Shown one piece after another: positions 46,497-56,031 of a stretch of 64,000 nt of DNA. How positions within the stretch are numbered: the stretch's first letter is position 1; the number at the start of each line of letters is the position of its first letter. A model generated the notes under the pieces. That model did not search any database, was not told the DNA's origin, and worked only from the letters and a program-made list of their open reading frames with translations. The DNA lies in NCBI GenBank assembly GCA_963741625.1, contig CAVUIT010000002.1, forward strand, positions 248,001 through 312,000, in the 5' to 3' direction. A program made the translations under genes and the position numbers. Source of the DNA: CAWBBA01 sp963741625. Its GTDB lineage: Bacteria; Desulfobacterota; Desulfomonilia; Desulfomonilales; Desulfomonilaceae.

Positions 46497-47302
46497 CTAA
46501 TTTTGAATATCAACTATTTCTAACCTCATATCCAATATCGGGGCATCTACAATTTGCCTTCCTATGTCAAGGATATCTATGTCCAGGGTTTTCAGTTCGT
46601 CTATGGACTCTATCTTCACTCCGCCTCCAAAGGCCAGTTTCACCCTATTTCTTAATCCCCGCTGGAGCAGTCTTTCCGCTGGCTGCCCGAACATCATCGG
46701 GTTTGCCGGTGTCGATGAAGACTACATTTGCACCCGACTCCGCGGCCTCGCAAGCCTCTGAAGCTACATTCCCATATCTACCCTTCACCTGGTACTACCC
46801 TGGAACCGTTATTCAAGTGCGCAACAGCCGCAAGACATTTCGCAATTCCTCCAAGCAGCGCAACATAATTCTTATCCAAATACACAAATGGACCAGGTTC
46901 CATCCTATAGCCTGCCCCTCCCGCGACTACTGCCTCACGGATCATATCTTTTAGTGACGGTGGCATCTTCTTCCAGGCTCCACAAACAACCCTCGGTCTT
47001 CCGCCGGTTGCCTCCACAAACTTCCGGGCACTGGTGGCAATTCCTGATGGCTTGGCAAGTAGTCCAATTAATACGTCTTCAGCCATCACTACCTGTTTTG
47101 GGCTTCCACTAAATCTGATTACCTCATCGCCCTTCCTGACATGATCACCGTCATTGAGAGCCATTAACAAGGATAAGCCTAGCTTGTCAGCCTCCTTCTT
47201 TGTAGAATGTATTCCCGCAATAATGCCCTCGTCATCCGCCAGGATGCAGGCTGTAACATGCTTCCCTTGCACATGCCTCAAAATCTCTTCTCTAATGTCC
47301 AA
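46497..47302 (-). pseudogene. divergent quinolinate-phosphoribosyltransferase-like protein, two frame changes
   Basis: Fold of NadC (type II phosphoribosyltransferase): AEDVLIGLLAKPSGIATSAR, AVVAGGAGYRM, YLDKNYVALLGGI, then after frame changes VKGRYGNVASEACEAAESGA, VVFIDTGKPDDV and VKLAFGGGVKIESIDELK ending with APILDMRLEIV. The frame switches near 46790 and 46681, each equal to one extra base; corrected length is 267. The NadC signature TRKTxPGxR is replaced by CGAWKKMPPSLKD, and NHR by YRM, so it is probably not a normal quinolinate enzyme. It lies 43 bases from the LarA-like gene on the same strand. Confidence 0.75.
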
Positions 47303-47345
47303 TACTTGGCCTTTCTTTCATTGTTACCGCGTTAAGCAAACGTTT

Positions 47346-48755
47346 TCACGCCAAGGCTGTTTCGGGATCGATTCCCCTTTGTCGCAACCACTTTGGCATC
47401 AGTTCTTCGTCAACTCTCTTACTCACTACGGGCGCTCGCTCTAGCAGGTGCTCTGCAAGAGATGAGCTGCAGGTCACAGCACCAAAGGCCCCATCAAACA
47501 CCATGACATTATCTGTCTTGGCAATGCTCCGCGCAAATGCCATAGCCGTTTCGAGGTTCTCAGAAGTCACCACATAGCGCATGAAGTCATGATTCATGGG
47601 ATCAGTGCTTAACATATCTGCAAGGTCCCTGCCCACGACTATGGTTGGGATGTGAGTGGGCAGTTCCATCTGCGGAACGCCCAACCACATGTGATTTATT
47701 ACAAGCGCCTTGATCGCCGGATTGACTGATTTCACCTTGGGGCCGGGTTGTTTCTCATATAGTCCGTATCCAAGGCTGACGGGTATGATATCGAGATCGA
47801 AAAGATCCAGCTCAGCCTCGGTAAGATTGCCGAAGGTCGTGCCCCCACCAACCATGTACCGAGGCTCGCCCGTTGCATCCATCACTGCTATACATTCCTT
47901 TATCTCACTAAGCAATTCGCGTATCTTTCCGTACGATTTGAAAGCGAGCATCATGAGCCGTCTGTCAAGCTCATAGAGATCATTGCCCGCGTCCACCCCT
48001 GTTATTCCTTCGGGGGAAGTCAGCAGAAAGCAGCCAAAAGTGAACTTGCTTTGAACAAATGGAGATTCGAAAATAACTCTGGGTATAAAATTGCTACTTC
48101 TGGGGCCGAAATTGATGTGAGCTACTCCTCTTGTTTCCATCCTGGCATAGGACATGGCAAAAGGTTTAATAGCCCGGTTAATCATACGGTGCATGTCCAG
48201 TTCTCTCAACTCACCATGGTGGGCATGAATAATCCAGTCAGCATCGTACACCCTGGCAACCCCGTACAATGTTCCGATTTCAGTCTCTATCGGAACCCCC
48301 TTATCGAGTGCCCTAACCCCCCGAGCTTTTCCTCCGAAATACTCATTCAGTTTGTAATGCTCAATTATTTCGTCCGGCTCCCTGATTCTGAAGCCGGTAC
48401 ACACTCGTAAGCGGATGTTTTTGCAACCGGTTGTTTCTTCCACCTTATCCTTGATAGTCTTGATCATTTCGGTGTAAGCATCACCGCCCATGATCTGGAA
48501 TCCGTATTGGGAGGAAAGGATGTTGACACTGTCGTCGGGTTTGATCATATCCATATTGACTTTTTTCAGGGCTTCTTCCGTGGATTTCCGGATGACGGAT
48601 ACATCCCCACCTTCTATATATATTTCCTCGGGAACATCAGGAAACAGCTTTCTTACTTCCAAAGCACCGATCCACGGAAGTTCGGCTGCCCTCTGCCCTG
48701 GCTCCGGCCCGTAAACCGATTTTCTAATGAACGATGGTAAAGCCTTTTTCAGCAT
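47346..48755 (-). CDS. LarA-superfamily-like protein (tentative)
   Basis: A 469-residue soluble protein. Parts of it line up by eye with nickel-pincer lactate racemase LarA: a strand-loop SVNILSSQYGFQIMGGDAY, IRLRVCTGFRIREPDEIIEH, then GVPIETEIGTLYGVARVYDA and DWIIHAHHGELRELD. The LarA hallmark DHTRP and the SGGRK pincer lysine region are not present, so if related it is a distant branch with other chemistry. A QPRTase-like gene follows and a ferredoxin-like gene precedes it (19 bases). I cannot name a function; LarA kinship is an inference from partial similarity. Confidence 0.6.
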   Translation of the reverse strand: MLKKALPSFIRKSVYGPEPGQRAAELPWIGALEVRKLFPDVPEEIYIEGGDVSVIRKSTEEALKKVNMDMIKPDDSVNILSSQYGFQIMGGDAYTEMIKTIKDKVEETTGCKNIRLRVCTGFRIREPDEIIEHYKLNEYFGGKARGVRALDKGVPIETEIGTLYGVARVYDADWIIHAHHGELRELDMHRMINRAIKPFAMSYARMETRGVAHINFGPRSSNFIPRVIFESPFVQSKFTFGCFLLTSPEGITGVDAGNDLYELDRRLMMLAFKSYGKIRELLSEIKECIAVMDATGEPRYMVGGGTTFGNLTEAELDLFDLDIIPVSLGYGLYEKQPGPKVKSVNPAIKALVINHMWLGVPQMELPTHIPTIVVGRDLADMLSTDPMNHDFMRYVVTSENLETAMAFARSIAKTDNVMVFDGAFGAVTCSSSLAEHLLERAPVVSKRVDEELMPKWLRQRGIDPETALA

Positions 48756-48774
48756 GGTTTCCTCCCGGGCCAGT

Positions 48775-49353
48775 TCAAATTTTTCTGAACACGGTCTTGT
48801 CTTCCTCTAGGAAATGTCCCGGATATTTCTTTACAATCTCCTCAGAAACATCCCACAACGTCTGCGTTGAATCATACCAACGGTAACCTTTCGGTGGCGT
48901 TACCTCTATACCGTGAGCCTTCAGCAGTCTCATCATCGTTTGAAAACAATATACAGTGCACCCCGAACGTGCCCCGGTCATAAGGGTGATCTCTTCCGGA
49001 GATTTGGCGCCCTTCAAAACTGCCGCCGCGCCCTCTCTCACCCGGGTTGCCGTGCACAGACAAAGCCATTGGTGAGGGTGCAGGTGGGCCTTTTTGCACA
49101 ATTCAACCAAGGCCTCTTGGTCAACCTCTGACGCATTTACCCCCAATTTTAAAGGCTCGGCACGAGCAACCAGTTCGATGGCGTCTTCCGGGCACATACC
49201 CGAGCAATTAGGACACCCAACACACTTGTTGGGGTCAACTTCAGCTAACTTGTTTATTACAGTGACGGCCTCGGTAGGGCATACGTTTTCGCATGTAAGG
49301 CAGCCTATGCACTTCTCCTCATTTACTCGCGCTAAATATTTAATTTCAGCCAT
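48775..49353 (-). CDS. 2x[4Fe-4S] ferredoxin fused to a BFD-like cysteine domain
   Basis: A 192-residue cytosolic electron carrier. Two ferredoxin sites are clear: Cys15/18/21/25 and Cys44/47/50/54. A second domain carries Cys98 and Cys100 (CLC) and Cys132 and Cys136 (CTVYC) around a helical SPEEITLMTGA stretch, like the BFD [2Fe-2S] domain. It lies just upstream of the LarA-like gene and likely passes electrons to or from that enzyme or a partner (inference). Confidence 0.85.
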   Translation of the reverse strand: MAEIKYLARVNEEKCIGCLTCENVCPTEAVTVINKLAEVDPNKCVGCPNCSGMCPEDAIELVARAEPLKLGVNASEVDQEALVELCKKAHLHPHQWLCLCTATRVREGAAAVLKGAKSPEEITLMTGARSGCTVYCFQTMMRLLKAHGIEVTPPKGYRWYDSTQTLWDVSEEIVKKYPGHFLEEDKTVFRKI

Positions 49354-49385
49354 ATTTATTCCTCCACCGGATAGTGAGCTTCAGT

Positions 49386-49516
49386 GGGAGCCTCCGTTCG
49401 AACACCGACTGGCCTCTCCCCAAGGGCAAACTTACGCCCTGCTCCTTGGAGACAGTCCCCAGTCGCCGGGAACAGTGGAGCGCCCCTCCCGGTAAACAAT
49501 TGAACGGGAGGCTCCC
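49386..49516. repeat. 131-bp inverted repeat
   Basis: GGGAGCCTCCGTTC (49386-49399) is repeated in inverse orientation as GAACGGGAGGCTCCC (49502-49516), with one extra G. It fills the gap between the ferredoxin start and the substrate-binding protein stop. It may act as a terminator/attenuator or be a small mobile element. Confidence 0.65.
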
Positions 49517-49558
49517 GGCCGATTGATATGTGTGGTATGGTCGGTGGGCATAGTATCT

Positions 49559-50809
49559 CTATTTCTTGGGTATTCGGAATGTAGTGGTCGGCATCCAGTC
49601 GCTTACCGGCTCCAAAACGCCTTTACGAACTACCCAATATCTCACCTGTTTTGGCCCTATGTGATCATCAGGGCGGTATGTTATCGGTTTCGTCAAGCCC
49701 ATGCAGTCAAAATCCTTTATACGATCTAACCCATCTTTCTTCAGAGTTTCGCCAGTGAGCTTGTCAGGAGGAACCACGTCCAAAGCAAGACGGATGCCCT
49801 CTGCAATGACCATCCCAGACAGGATACCATTGACATACATGTCATTGGGCCTCTCGCCGGAATGATTCTTATTCCAAAGCTCCTTGGCCAGCTTCATTCC
49901 AGGCGAGTCTTCATATTTTGGATTTTTTGACATCGGCTCATAGAAATACTCCCCTTGGTATCCTTCTGTTAATTCAGGACCGCCCAGGGCGATCACGTCA
50001 CCCAATGTAGCGGCTGCACATTGAGTCATCGGAATATTCAAATTCATCGACTTCGCAGAATTAAGCACGACCACAGCCCCAGGGGCAGATGACAAGACAA
50101 AAATCGCTTTCGCTCGTGCGTCTTTCAAGCGTAGCAGTTGTGGACTGGCATCAGTGGTTCCTTTCGGGATGGTCTCTCTGACCAACTTAATCCCTTGCTC
50201 CTTTACGAAGGAATCAAGGTCCCACACGCTCAGAGGTACAAATGGCTCGTCCGTTTCTATGGAACCCAGCACAAGAGTCCCGCCTGGTTTTCCCGCCTTC
50301 TCCCACTCGGTCTTTGACCATACAATCCAGGACCGAATCATATTTGCAACACCGGAATGATAATTTCCATAAGCCCAATCAGACCAGAGGCTTGCTACGC
50401 CGTGTGAGCCTGTTACCAAAGGAATCTTGGCTTGTTCGTAATCCACCTGCAAAGCGTCCGAATGGCCTGAAGCACAATGAGTTAAAACAATCATGCCTTG
50501 CCCCCGGAGCCTGGCGAACCCGTCCTTTGCTTTCGTAGCAACGTATTGCGAATCGTATGAAACATACTTTATCTTCACCTTTCCTTTGCTACCAGCGATT
50601 CCTCCATTCTTGCCATTGAGATAATACAGATAGTCTTTTGATCCGGACTGGCACATCATGTGCGTCCCACTGGTAGGGCCTGTCATGGCACTTACATTAC
50701 CGACTGTGACCTCTTTAACAGGAGCCTGAGACCAACTAATCGAAGACGGTGATGTTATCACTATGGCTACCATGAAAAAAACCACGGCCCAAAACGCTCT
50801 TGCTTTCAT
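49559..50809 (-). CDS. ABC transporter substrate-binding protein (branched-chain amino acid/aromatic type)
   Basis: A 416-residue periplasmic binding protein of the LivJ/K type. A signal peptide starts MKARAFWAVVFFMVAIVITS and is cleaved near SWSQA. VKEVTVGNVSAMTGPTSG, KIKYVSYDSQYVATKA and the SHGVASLWSDWAYGNYHSG ligand loop fit the family. GGAGGGATGTT precedes the ATG. With LivM, LivH, LivF and LivG homologues in the same run it forms a complete importer. Members of this family near acyl-CoA ligases often bind aromatic or short-chain organic acids rather than amino acids (family knowledge; substrate here unknown). Confidence 0.88.
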   Translation of the reverse strand: MKARAFWAVVFFMVAIVITSPSSISWSQAPVKEVTVGNVSAMTGPTSGTHMMCQSGSKDYLYYLNGKNGGIAGSKGKVKIKYVSYDSQYVATKAKDGFARLRGQGMIVLTHCASGHSDALQVDYEQAKIPLVTGSHGVASLWSDWAYGNYHSGVANMIRSWIVWSKTEWEKAGKPGGTLVLGSIETDEPFVPLSVWDLDSFVKEQGIKLVRETIPKGTTDASPQLLRLKDARAKAIFVLSSAPGAVVVLNSAKSMNLNIPMTQCAAATLGDVIALGGPELTEGYQGEYFYEPMSKNPKYEDSPGMKLAKELWNKNHSGERPNDMYVNGILSGMVIAEGIRLALDVVPPDKLTGETLKKDGLDRIKDFDCMGLTKPITYRPDDHIGPKQVRYWVVRKGVLEPVSDWMPTTTFRIPKK

Positions 50810-51176
50810 AACATCCCTCCATTTAGTTTGTATTTTTCCATCCGAAGCTGCTAGGTCCTATACTGATACACTGACGAACAAGTGACGTTATCGTCACTGG
50901 CGGCAAACGGCCTCCACTGCGATCGGAAAGTCTGACTTCGTTTCGGAGGCATGCAGCCGGTATTACTTGATGGAATGAAGATTGGTATTAGTTGATCTCT
51001 TGAACTCCACAAGGCTTTTGCCATGTGGCCGGCATCATCGAGGTGCTAAAGGTGGATGCAGTGTTTGGGATTACTTAAACCTTGGCTGTAGCGACATACA
51101 TCGGCAATATCGCCACCGCAGAACTCAGTCCCTCTAAGGGTCGAGACGGAACATAATTCACCACCTCCTCTCAAAT
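50810..51176. other. intergenic with a perfect 18-base dyad
   Basis: About 370 bases between livM and the binding protein gene. No gene is seen. AGTGACG (50881-50887), TTAT, CGTCACT (50892-50898) is a perfect 7+4+7 inverted repeat about 75 bases before the binding protein start and could be an operator or small hairpin. Confidence 0.55.
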
Positions 51177-52247
51177 TTAGTACCCGAAGGGCCACAACCT
51201 GTAATAAGCCTTGATGAGGTTCCAGCGATGAGACAGACCTCTGGGTTCAAATACCAGGAACAATATAGCTACACCCCCAATAATGACCAGTAGCAGACCA
51301 CTCCCGGCTCCGATTGGCAGAAAAGGCAAGTTACCCTCCAACATCGGCCCTATAACAAAAATCAGCTCCTTTAATGCTGTAATAAATATTACCCCAAAGA
51401 TGGCCCCTTCAATACTGCCCAACCCACCCACAATGATCATCACTAAATACCAGATTGAATCTTGGAGGGTGAAAGACTCCAGTTGCGCCCACCTCATGTA
51501 GTGTACCAGTAGTGATCCGCCTACACCGGCATAGAACGTACATATGCTGAAAGCAATGAGCTTGTAGCGAAAAATATCAATCCCCATGGCCTCAGCAGCC
51601 TTATCATTGTCCCTTATGGCTACAAAGGCTCTCCCCCATCTTGACCTCATCATGTTCTTGGCAAAAAAGGTCATCATGACGGCAAAAAACATAGCGACAT
51701 AGTAGAATTTTTCTGGAGTGTCAAAATCAAGACTTCCCAACCTTATTGGGTCCACCTGGAAACCAGCTGAGGTTATCGGTATATAGAAAAGGGCGATCCA
51801 CGTGAGAATGATCTGGGCTCCAAGCGTGGTCAACGCCAAGTATAACCCCTTTAGGCGCACCGAAGGGATACCAAAAATGGCTCCCACAACTGCGGCTGCT
51901 AATCCGGCAGGGATAACGCACGCCCAGAATGGCCAACCAAGACCATAGTTCAATAGGCCGGAAGTGAAGGCCCCCACCATTACGAAGGCAGACTGACCAA
52001 TGTTCAGTTGCCCGCAATATCCCGTCAATATGTTGAGCCCGAGACAAATTATGGCAGTGATGCCGACACCTATATATAGCCTCAACAGGTAACTGCTGTT
52101 CAGACCGGGAATGAGAGGTAACGCAAGAAGCAGGACAAAAGCGATCACGGTCATTATCTGTTGCGCTCTCGTCTTTATGATTCGCATATCTTTCTTGTAG
52201 CTATCAGCATAAATGCCACTTGGTGGATAGTATGACGTGTGAGCCAT
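51177..52247 (-). CDS. livM: ABC transporter permease LivM-like
   Basis: A 356-residue inner membrane permease of the branched-chain amino acid type, with eight or more hydrophobic segments. QQIMTVIAFVLLLALPLIPG, GLNILTGYCGQLNIGQSAF (LivM signature NxxxGxxGxxSxG-type block) and MMRSRWGRAFVAIRDNDKAAEAMGI (the cytoplasmic EAA-type loop that contacts the ATPases) are clear. It starts five bases from the LivH stop on the same strand. Its N-terminal 24 residues before the first helix are polar, so the true start could be a little later. Confidence 0.9.
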   Translation of the reverse strand: MAHTSYYPPSGIYADSYKKDMRIIKTRAQQIMTVIAFVLLLALPLIPGLNSSYLLRLYIGVGITAIICLGLNILTGYCGQLNIGQSAFVMVGAFTSGLLNYGLGWPFWACVIPAGLAAAVVGAIFGIPSVRLKGLYLALTTLGAQIILTWIALFYIPITSAGFQVDPIRLGSLDFDTPEKFYYVAMFFAVMMTFFAKNMMRSRWGRAFVAIRDNDKAAEAMGIDIFRYKLIAFSICTFYAGVGGSLLVHYMRWAQLESFTLQDSIWYLVMIIVGGLGSIEGAIFGVIFITALKELIFVIGPMLEGNLPFLPIGAGSGLLLVIIGGVAILFLVFEPRGLSHRWNLIKAYYRLWPFGY

Positions 52248-52251
52248 TTCG

Positions 52252-53125
52252 TTAAACCCTCTCTATCCTTTCTAGACCAAAGAAGCCGTACGGCCTGATC
52301 AGCATCACAAGGATCAACACGACAAATGTAGCCGGCACTCCTGCTGCGTTGCCCAAATACCCGGAAACGACACTTTCAACCAGCCCGATCAGTAATCCGC
52401 CCAGGATTGCGCCCTCCGGCGACTCCAGACCACCGATAAACGCTGCGGGTATAGCTAGCAACCCTATGTGGCTCAGGCCGAGCTGGAACCCGAGAGTAGC
52501 TCCCATTAAGATTCCGCCTAGCGTTGCTGCGATACCTGCAATGCCCCAAGATATGCTGAAAATCCTCCTCACGCTTATTCCCATGCTTTGCATTATCTGG
52601 TGCCCTTCAGCCACTCCTCTCATGGCCAGCCCTATTTGGGTGTACCGGAAAAAGAGAAGGAGCGCTATCATGGAGCCTAGGGCAAGACCAAAAGCGAACA
52701 GGTTCTCGGTGGTCAAAACAATGTTCGCAACCTTCACTGGAGCCTCTGGGTAAGATTGTTATTTGTTGTAACGGATAAGTTCCCCAAATTAATGACACCA
52801 ATCCTTCCAGGACAAGGGACAGAAAAATAGTCACAGTTATCATGGATATCAATGGCTGCCCTATTAATGGGCGCATCGTCAGACGTTCGATGAGAATGCC
52901 CATTAAAAAGCCCGAGGGCAGAGCTAGTAACAGAGAAGGAAGCAGATCCAGCTTCAGCGATCCCTTGAAAAACCAGAAAATGTAAGCTCCCAACAGTAAC
53001 ATGTATCCCTGGGAAAAATTGAGCACGGACGAAGACTTATATATAAGGACAAAGCCAATCGCCACGAGCCCGTAAATGGCTCCGTTCATCAAGCCTGCTA
53101 TAACGATTTTTCCCAAGAACTCCAT
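52252..53125 (-). pseudogene. livH: ABC transporter permease LivH-like, one frame change
   Basis: Second permease of the importer. It begins MEFLGKIVIAGLMNGAIYGL, with LVAIGFVLIYKSSSVLNFSQ (LivH signature) next, and continues after a frame change near 52745 with APVKVANIVLTTENLFAFGL, RYTQIGLAMRGVAEGHQIMQ and GGILMGATLGFQLGL to a normal C-terminus. The switch equals one extra base; the corrected length is 290 residues, as expected for LivH. Coding quality is high on both sides, so error rather than loss is likely. Confidence 0.88.
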
Positions 53126-53215
53126 TTGCTCGCCTCTCTATAGATGTGCGTCGCTCTGACGTCCTCACCGAATCGGCCATGTCTGACTCTCATTGACAGC
53201 GCAGAACCATTCTAT

Positions 53216-54025
53216 TTACAGCCACCTCTTTCTTCTCTTGTAGTGTTTAACTTCCCGGTAACTCTTCTTTTCCCCCAGCTTGCTGAGCCCAAGATAAAAT
53301 TCCTTAATATCTTCGTTTTCGGCCAACTTAGAAGATGGTCCGTCCATGACTACCCTGCCGTTCTCCATGACATAGGCGAATTCACTTACGGCAAGGGCTG
53401 CCCTGGCATTCTGCTCGACAATAAGGATGCTATTTTTTTCTTCGGCGTTGAAGCGCTTTATGATGGAGTAAATCTCCTCTACTACCAGCGGAGCAAGCCC
53501 CATCGATGGTTCGTCAAGTAACATGATTTTAGGATGCGCCATCATGGCACGCCCCATTGCCAGCATTTGCTGCTCCCCACCGGACAAATACCCACTGACA
53601 GAATTGCGAAGCCGCGTCAATTTTGGAAAGTAATCATAGACCATGTCCAGATCCTTCTTCGTGTTGTTATTCCTCAGAATATATCCGCCCAGGCGAAGAT
53701 TCTCCTCAACGGTGAGGTGCGCCAAAACCTGGCGACCTTCCATAACCTGAATGATGCCTTTCTTGGCGATTTCCTCCGGACCCAACTTGTCTAGCCTATA
53801 ACCGTCATATTCAATGCTTCCTGCGGTGACCTCCCCGAGTTCCGTGCGAAGCAAGCCTGAAATAGCTTTCAGGGTAGTAGTCTTCCCAGCGCCATTGCTT
53901 CCCAGGAGAGAAACAATAGTTCCGTCCCTGATCTCCAGGGAGACACCTCGCAACACCAAAATCACTCCAAGATACTTTACCTCAACGTTATTAAGCTTCA
54001 GCACTTTGCTCTCCTCGCATCGCAC
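53216..54025 (-). CDS. livF: ABC transporter ATPase LivF-like
   Basis: A 269-residue ATP-binding subunit. Walker A GSNGAGKTT, signature LSGGEQQMLAMGR, Walker B KIMLLDEPSMGL and the H-loop replaced by Q (VEQNARAAL), as usual in LivF. It has a slightly longer, very basic C-terminus (KHYKRRKRWL). The copy of GCCGGTTTG at 54059, 34 bases upstream of its start, matches half of the palindrome in front of the TetR gene. Confidence 0.92.
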   Translation of the reverse strand: MRCEESKVLKLNNVEVKYLGVILVLRGVSLEIRDGTIVSLLGSNGAGKTTTLKAISGLLRTELGEVTAGSIEYDGYRLDKLGPEEIAKKGIIQVMEGRQVLAHLTVEENLRLGGYILRNNNTKKDLDMVYDYFPKLTRLRNSVSGYLSGGEQQMLAMGRAMMAHPKIMLLDEPSMGLAPLVVEEIYSIIKRFNAEEKNSILIVEQNARAALAVSEFAYVMENGRVVMDGPSSKLAENEDIKEFYLGLSKLGEKKSYREVKHYKRRKRWL

Positions 54026-54092
54026 TTGATAGCAACGGATTCGGTTAGTAGCTATAAAGCCGGTTTGCTTCCTTCTGAGGTGCCGATCAATC

Positions 54093-56007
54093 TCACTTTG
54101 TGCCTTCTGATTCCTCGTAGACCGTTCGTATTTTCAAATTGGTTTGCACTATTCCCTTTCTGCCATCTCTATATTTGACCTCGGTTACCACCGGAACTTC
54201 CGACTTGCCCCCATATATGGCCTCGATCAGTTCGCGATAACGGTCCCGCAAGAATGATCGCCTCAGCTTTCTAGTTCTGGTAAGTTCTCCTTCATCAGCG
54301 TCAAACTCTTTGTGCAGAAGGACAAATCTCCTCACTTTCGATTCCTCCGGAAGTGTATTGTTAACTCTCTGCAAATCCTTTCGTACAAGCCGGCTTACCT
54401 CTTCTTTCTGAGACAGATCAACAAACGTAGTATAAGTAATCTGGTTTGCTTCGGCCCATTTTCCGATGCTTTCAAAATCGATATTTATAATAACAGACAA
54501 AAACTCCCTGTCCTTGCCGCCTACAACCATAACGTCTTGAATGAACCTACTGAATTTAAGCTTCCCCTCGATATATGCAGGCGCGTACCTGTGACCGTTG
54601 CTAAGTTCATCCAGATTATCGATTCTATCCAGGTAGAAAAGATGCCTCCTCTCACTTATGTGTCCTGAGTCCCCTGTATGGAACCAGCCATCTCTGATGG
54701 CCTGATCCGTTTTTTCGGGGCTCTTGTAATAACCTGAGAAGATACTGTTTCCACTGACAAGGATTTCTTGCTCATCGGATACTCTTATGTCCACTCCGTT
54801 GCATATTCTGCCCACACTGTCATTATCAACATCATCCTGGGGGTGCATGCTGACTACACCTGCTTCCGTGCTACCGTAAACTTGGGCAAGATTAATACCT
54901 AATGCCTGAAAGAATCTGAAAAAATCCGGGCTCAGAAAGGCACTTCCTGTCACAGGATATTTTGTTTTTGCGAACCCAAGTTTGTCCCTGAGTGGAGCGA
55001 AGACCAGTATGTCTCCCAGCTTATGAAGTAGCTTCGAGGTGAGACTTATTTTCTTCTTGGAGGAACGGAAATCAGCCACTTTGTAACCTACGGGCAGGAA
55101 CAAGTTGTAACAAAACTTTTTCAGGAATCCTGCGTCGTTTACCCGTATTTGAGTCATTGAGGAAAGGCTCTCCCACTGACGTGGCGTAAACAGTATAAAC
55201 CGAGGAGATATTTCCCTGTAATCATGCATCAGGGTCTCCGGTTCTTCAGGAAAGTTTATTATGACTCCGCAGATGTAATTGTAGCCGGCAAACCATGAAT
55301 GAAACACAGAAGCAGACGCTAAGGTGGTAATGACATCTTCGCCTTGCTTAAGAGGGGCAAACTCTTGCATTCGTCTTGATGACTCTATTATTGCATTGTG
55401 TGCTATCATGGCGCCTTTGGGCAAACTGGTGGTTCCCGACGTATAGGATATTTGGGCAACATCCGTGCCCTTGCCCTTGGCAATCAATTCTTCGAAAAAG
55501 TCAGGGTGAGCATTTGCACGCGTGGTTCCCATCTCGTTCAGATCATCATAACTTAGGAGGAGGGGATCCTTATACTTTCTCATGCCTTTCCGATCCCAAT
55601 ATATTAGCTTTTGCACGTCAGGAATGTCGTCTTTAATTTCCAGGATCTTATCAACTTGCTCCTGGTCTTCAGCTATTACGAACTTGGAGTCAGAATGTTT
55701 GATGATATATGCAGCTTCAGACGGGATTGAATCGCTCCACATCGCCACGACCACCCCTCCTGCGGCCTGTATGGCGGATTCGGCCCAAAAACCCTCGGGC
55801 TCATCATCCCCTATGATCGATACCTTGTCTCCCGGCTTCAAGCCCAATTCTACTAAACCCAAGCACAGTTGCTTTACTTTCTCATAGGAGTCATTCCAGG
55901 TATAGTTTTGCCAAATGCCCATATCTTTTCTTCGCAGGGCCACCCTATCTCCCCAGAGCTTGTCGGTTGCGTATTAGAAACTTGGGATAAGTATCCTCTT
56001 CTGACAA
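54093..56007 (-). pseudogene. long-chain-type acyl-CoA ligase of the importer operon, N-terminal frame change
   Basis: An AMP-forming ligase of the long, FAA1/ACSBG-like type, embedded between livF and livG. YTSGTTSLPKGAM (P-loop), QVYGSTEAGVVSMHPQD, GWFHTGDSGHISE and DRIDNLDELSNGHRYAPAYI are clear. The frame is open from a GTG at 55943, but the natural start is a TTG at 56007, seven bases after AGGAGG, reading SEEDTYPKFLIRN. One extra base near 55965 separates this from DKLWGDRVALRRKD. Corrected length is 637 residues. It probably activates the imported acid to its CoA ester (inference). Confidence 0.85.
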
Positions 56008-56031
56008 TGTAACGCCTCCTTTTGAACCCAC

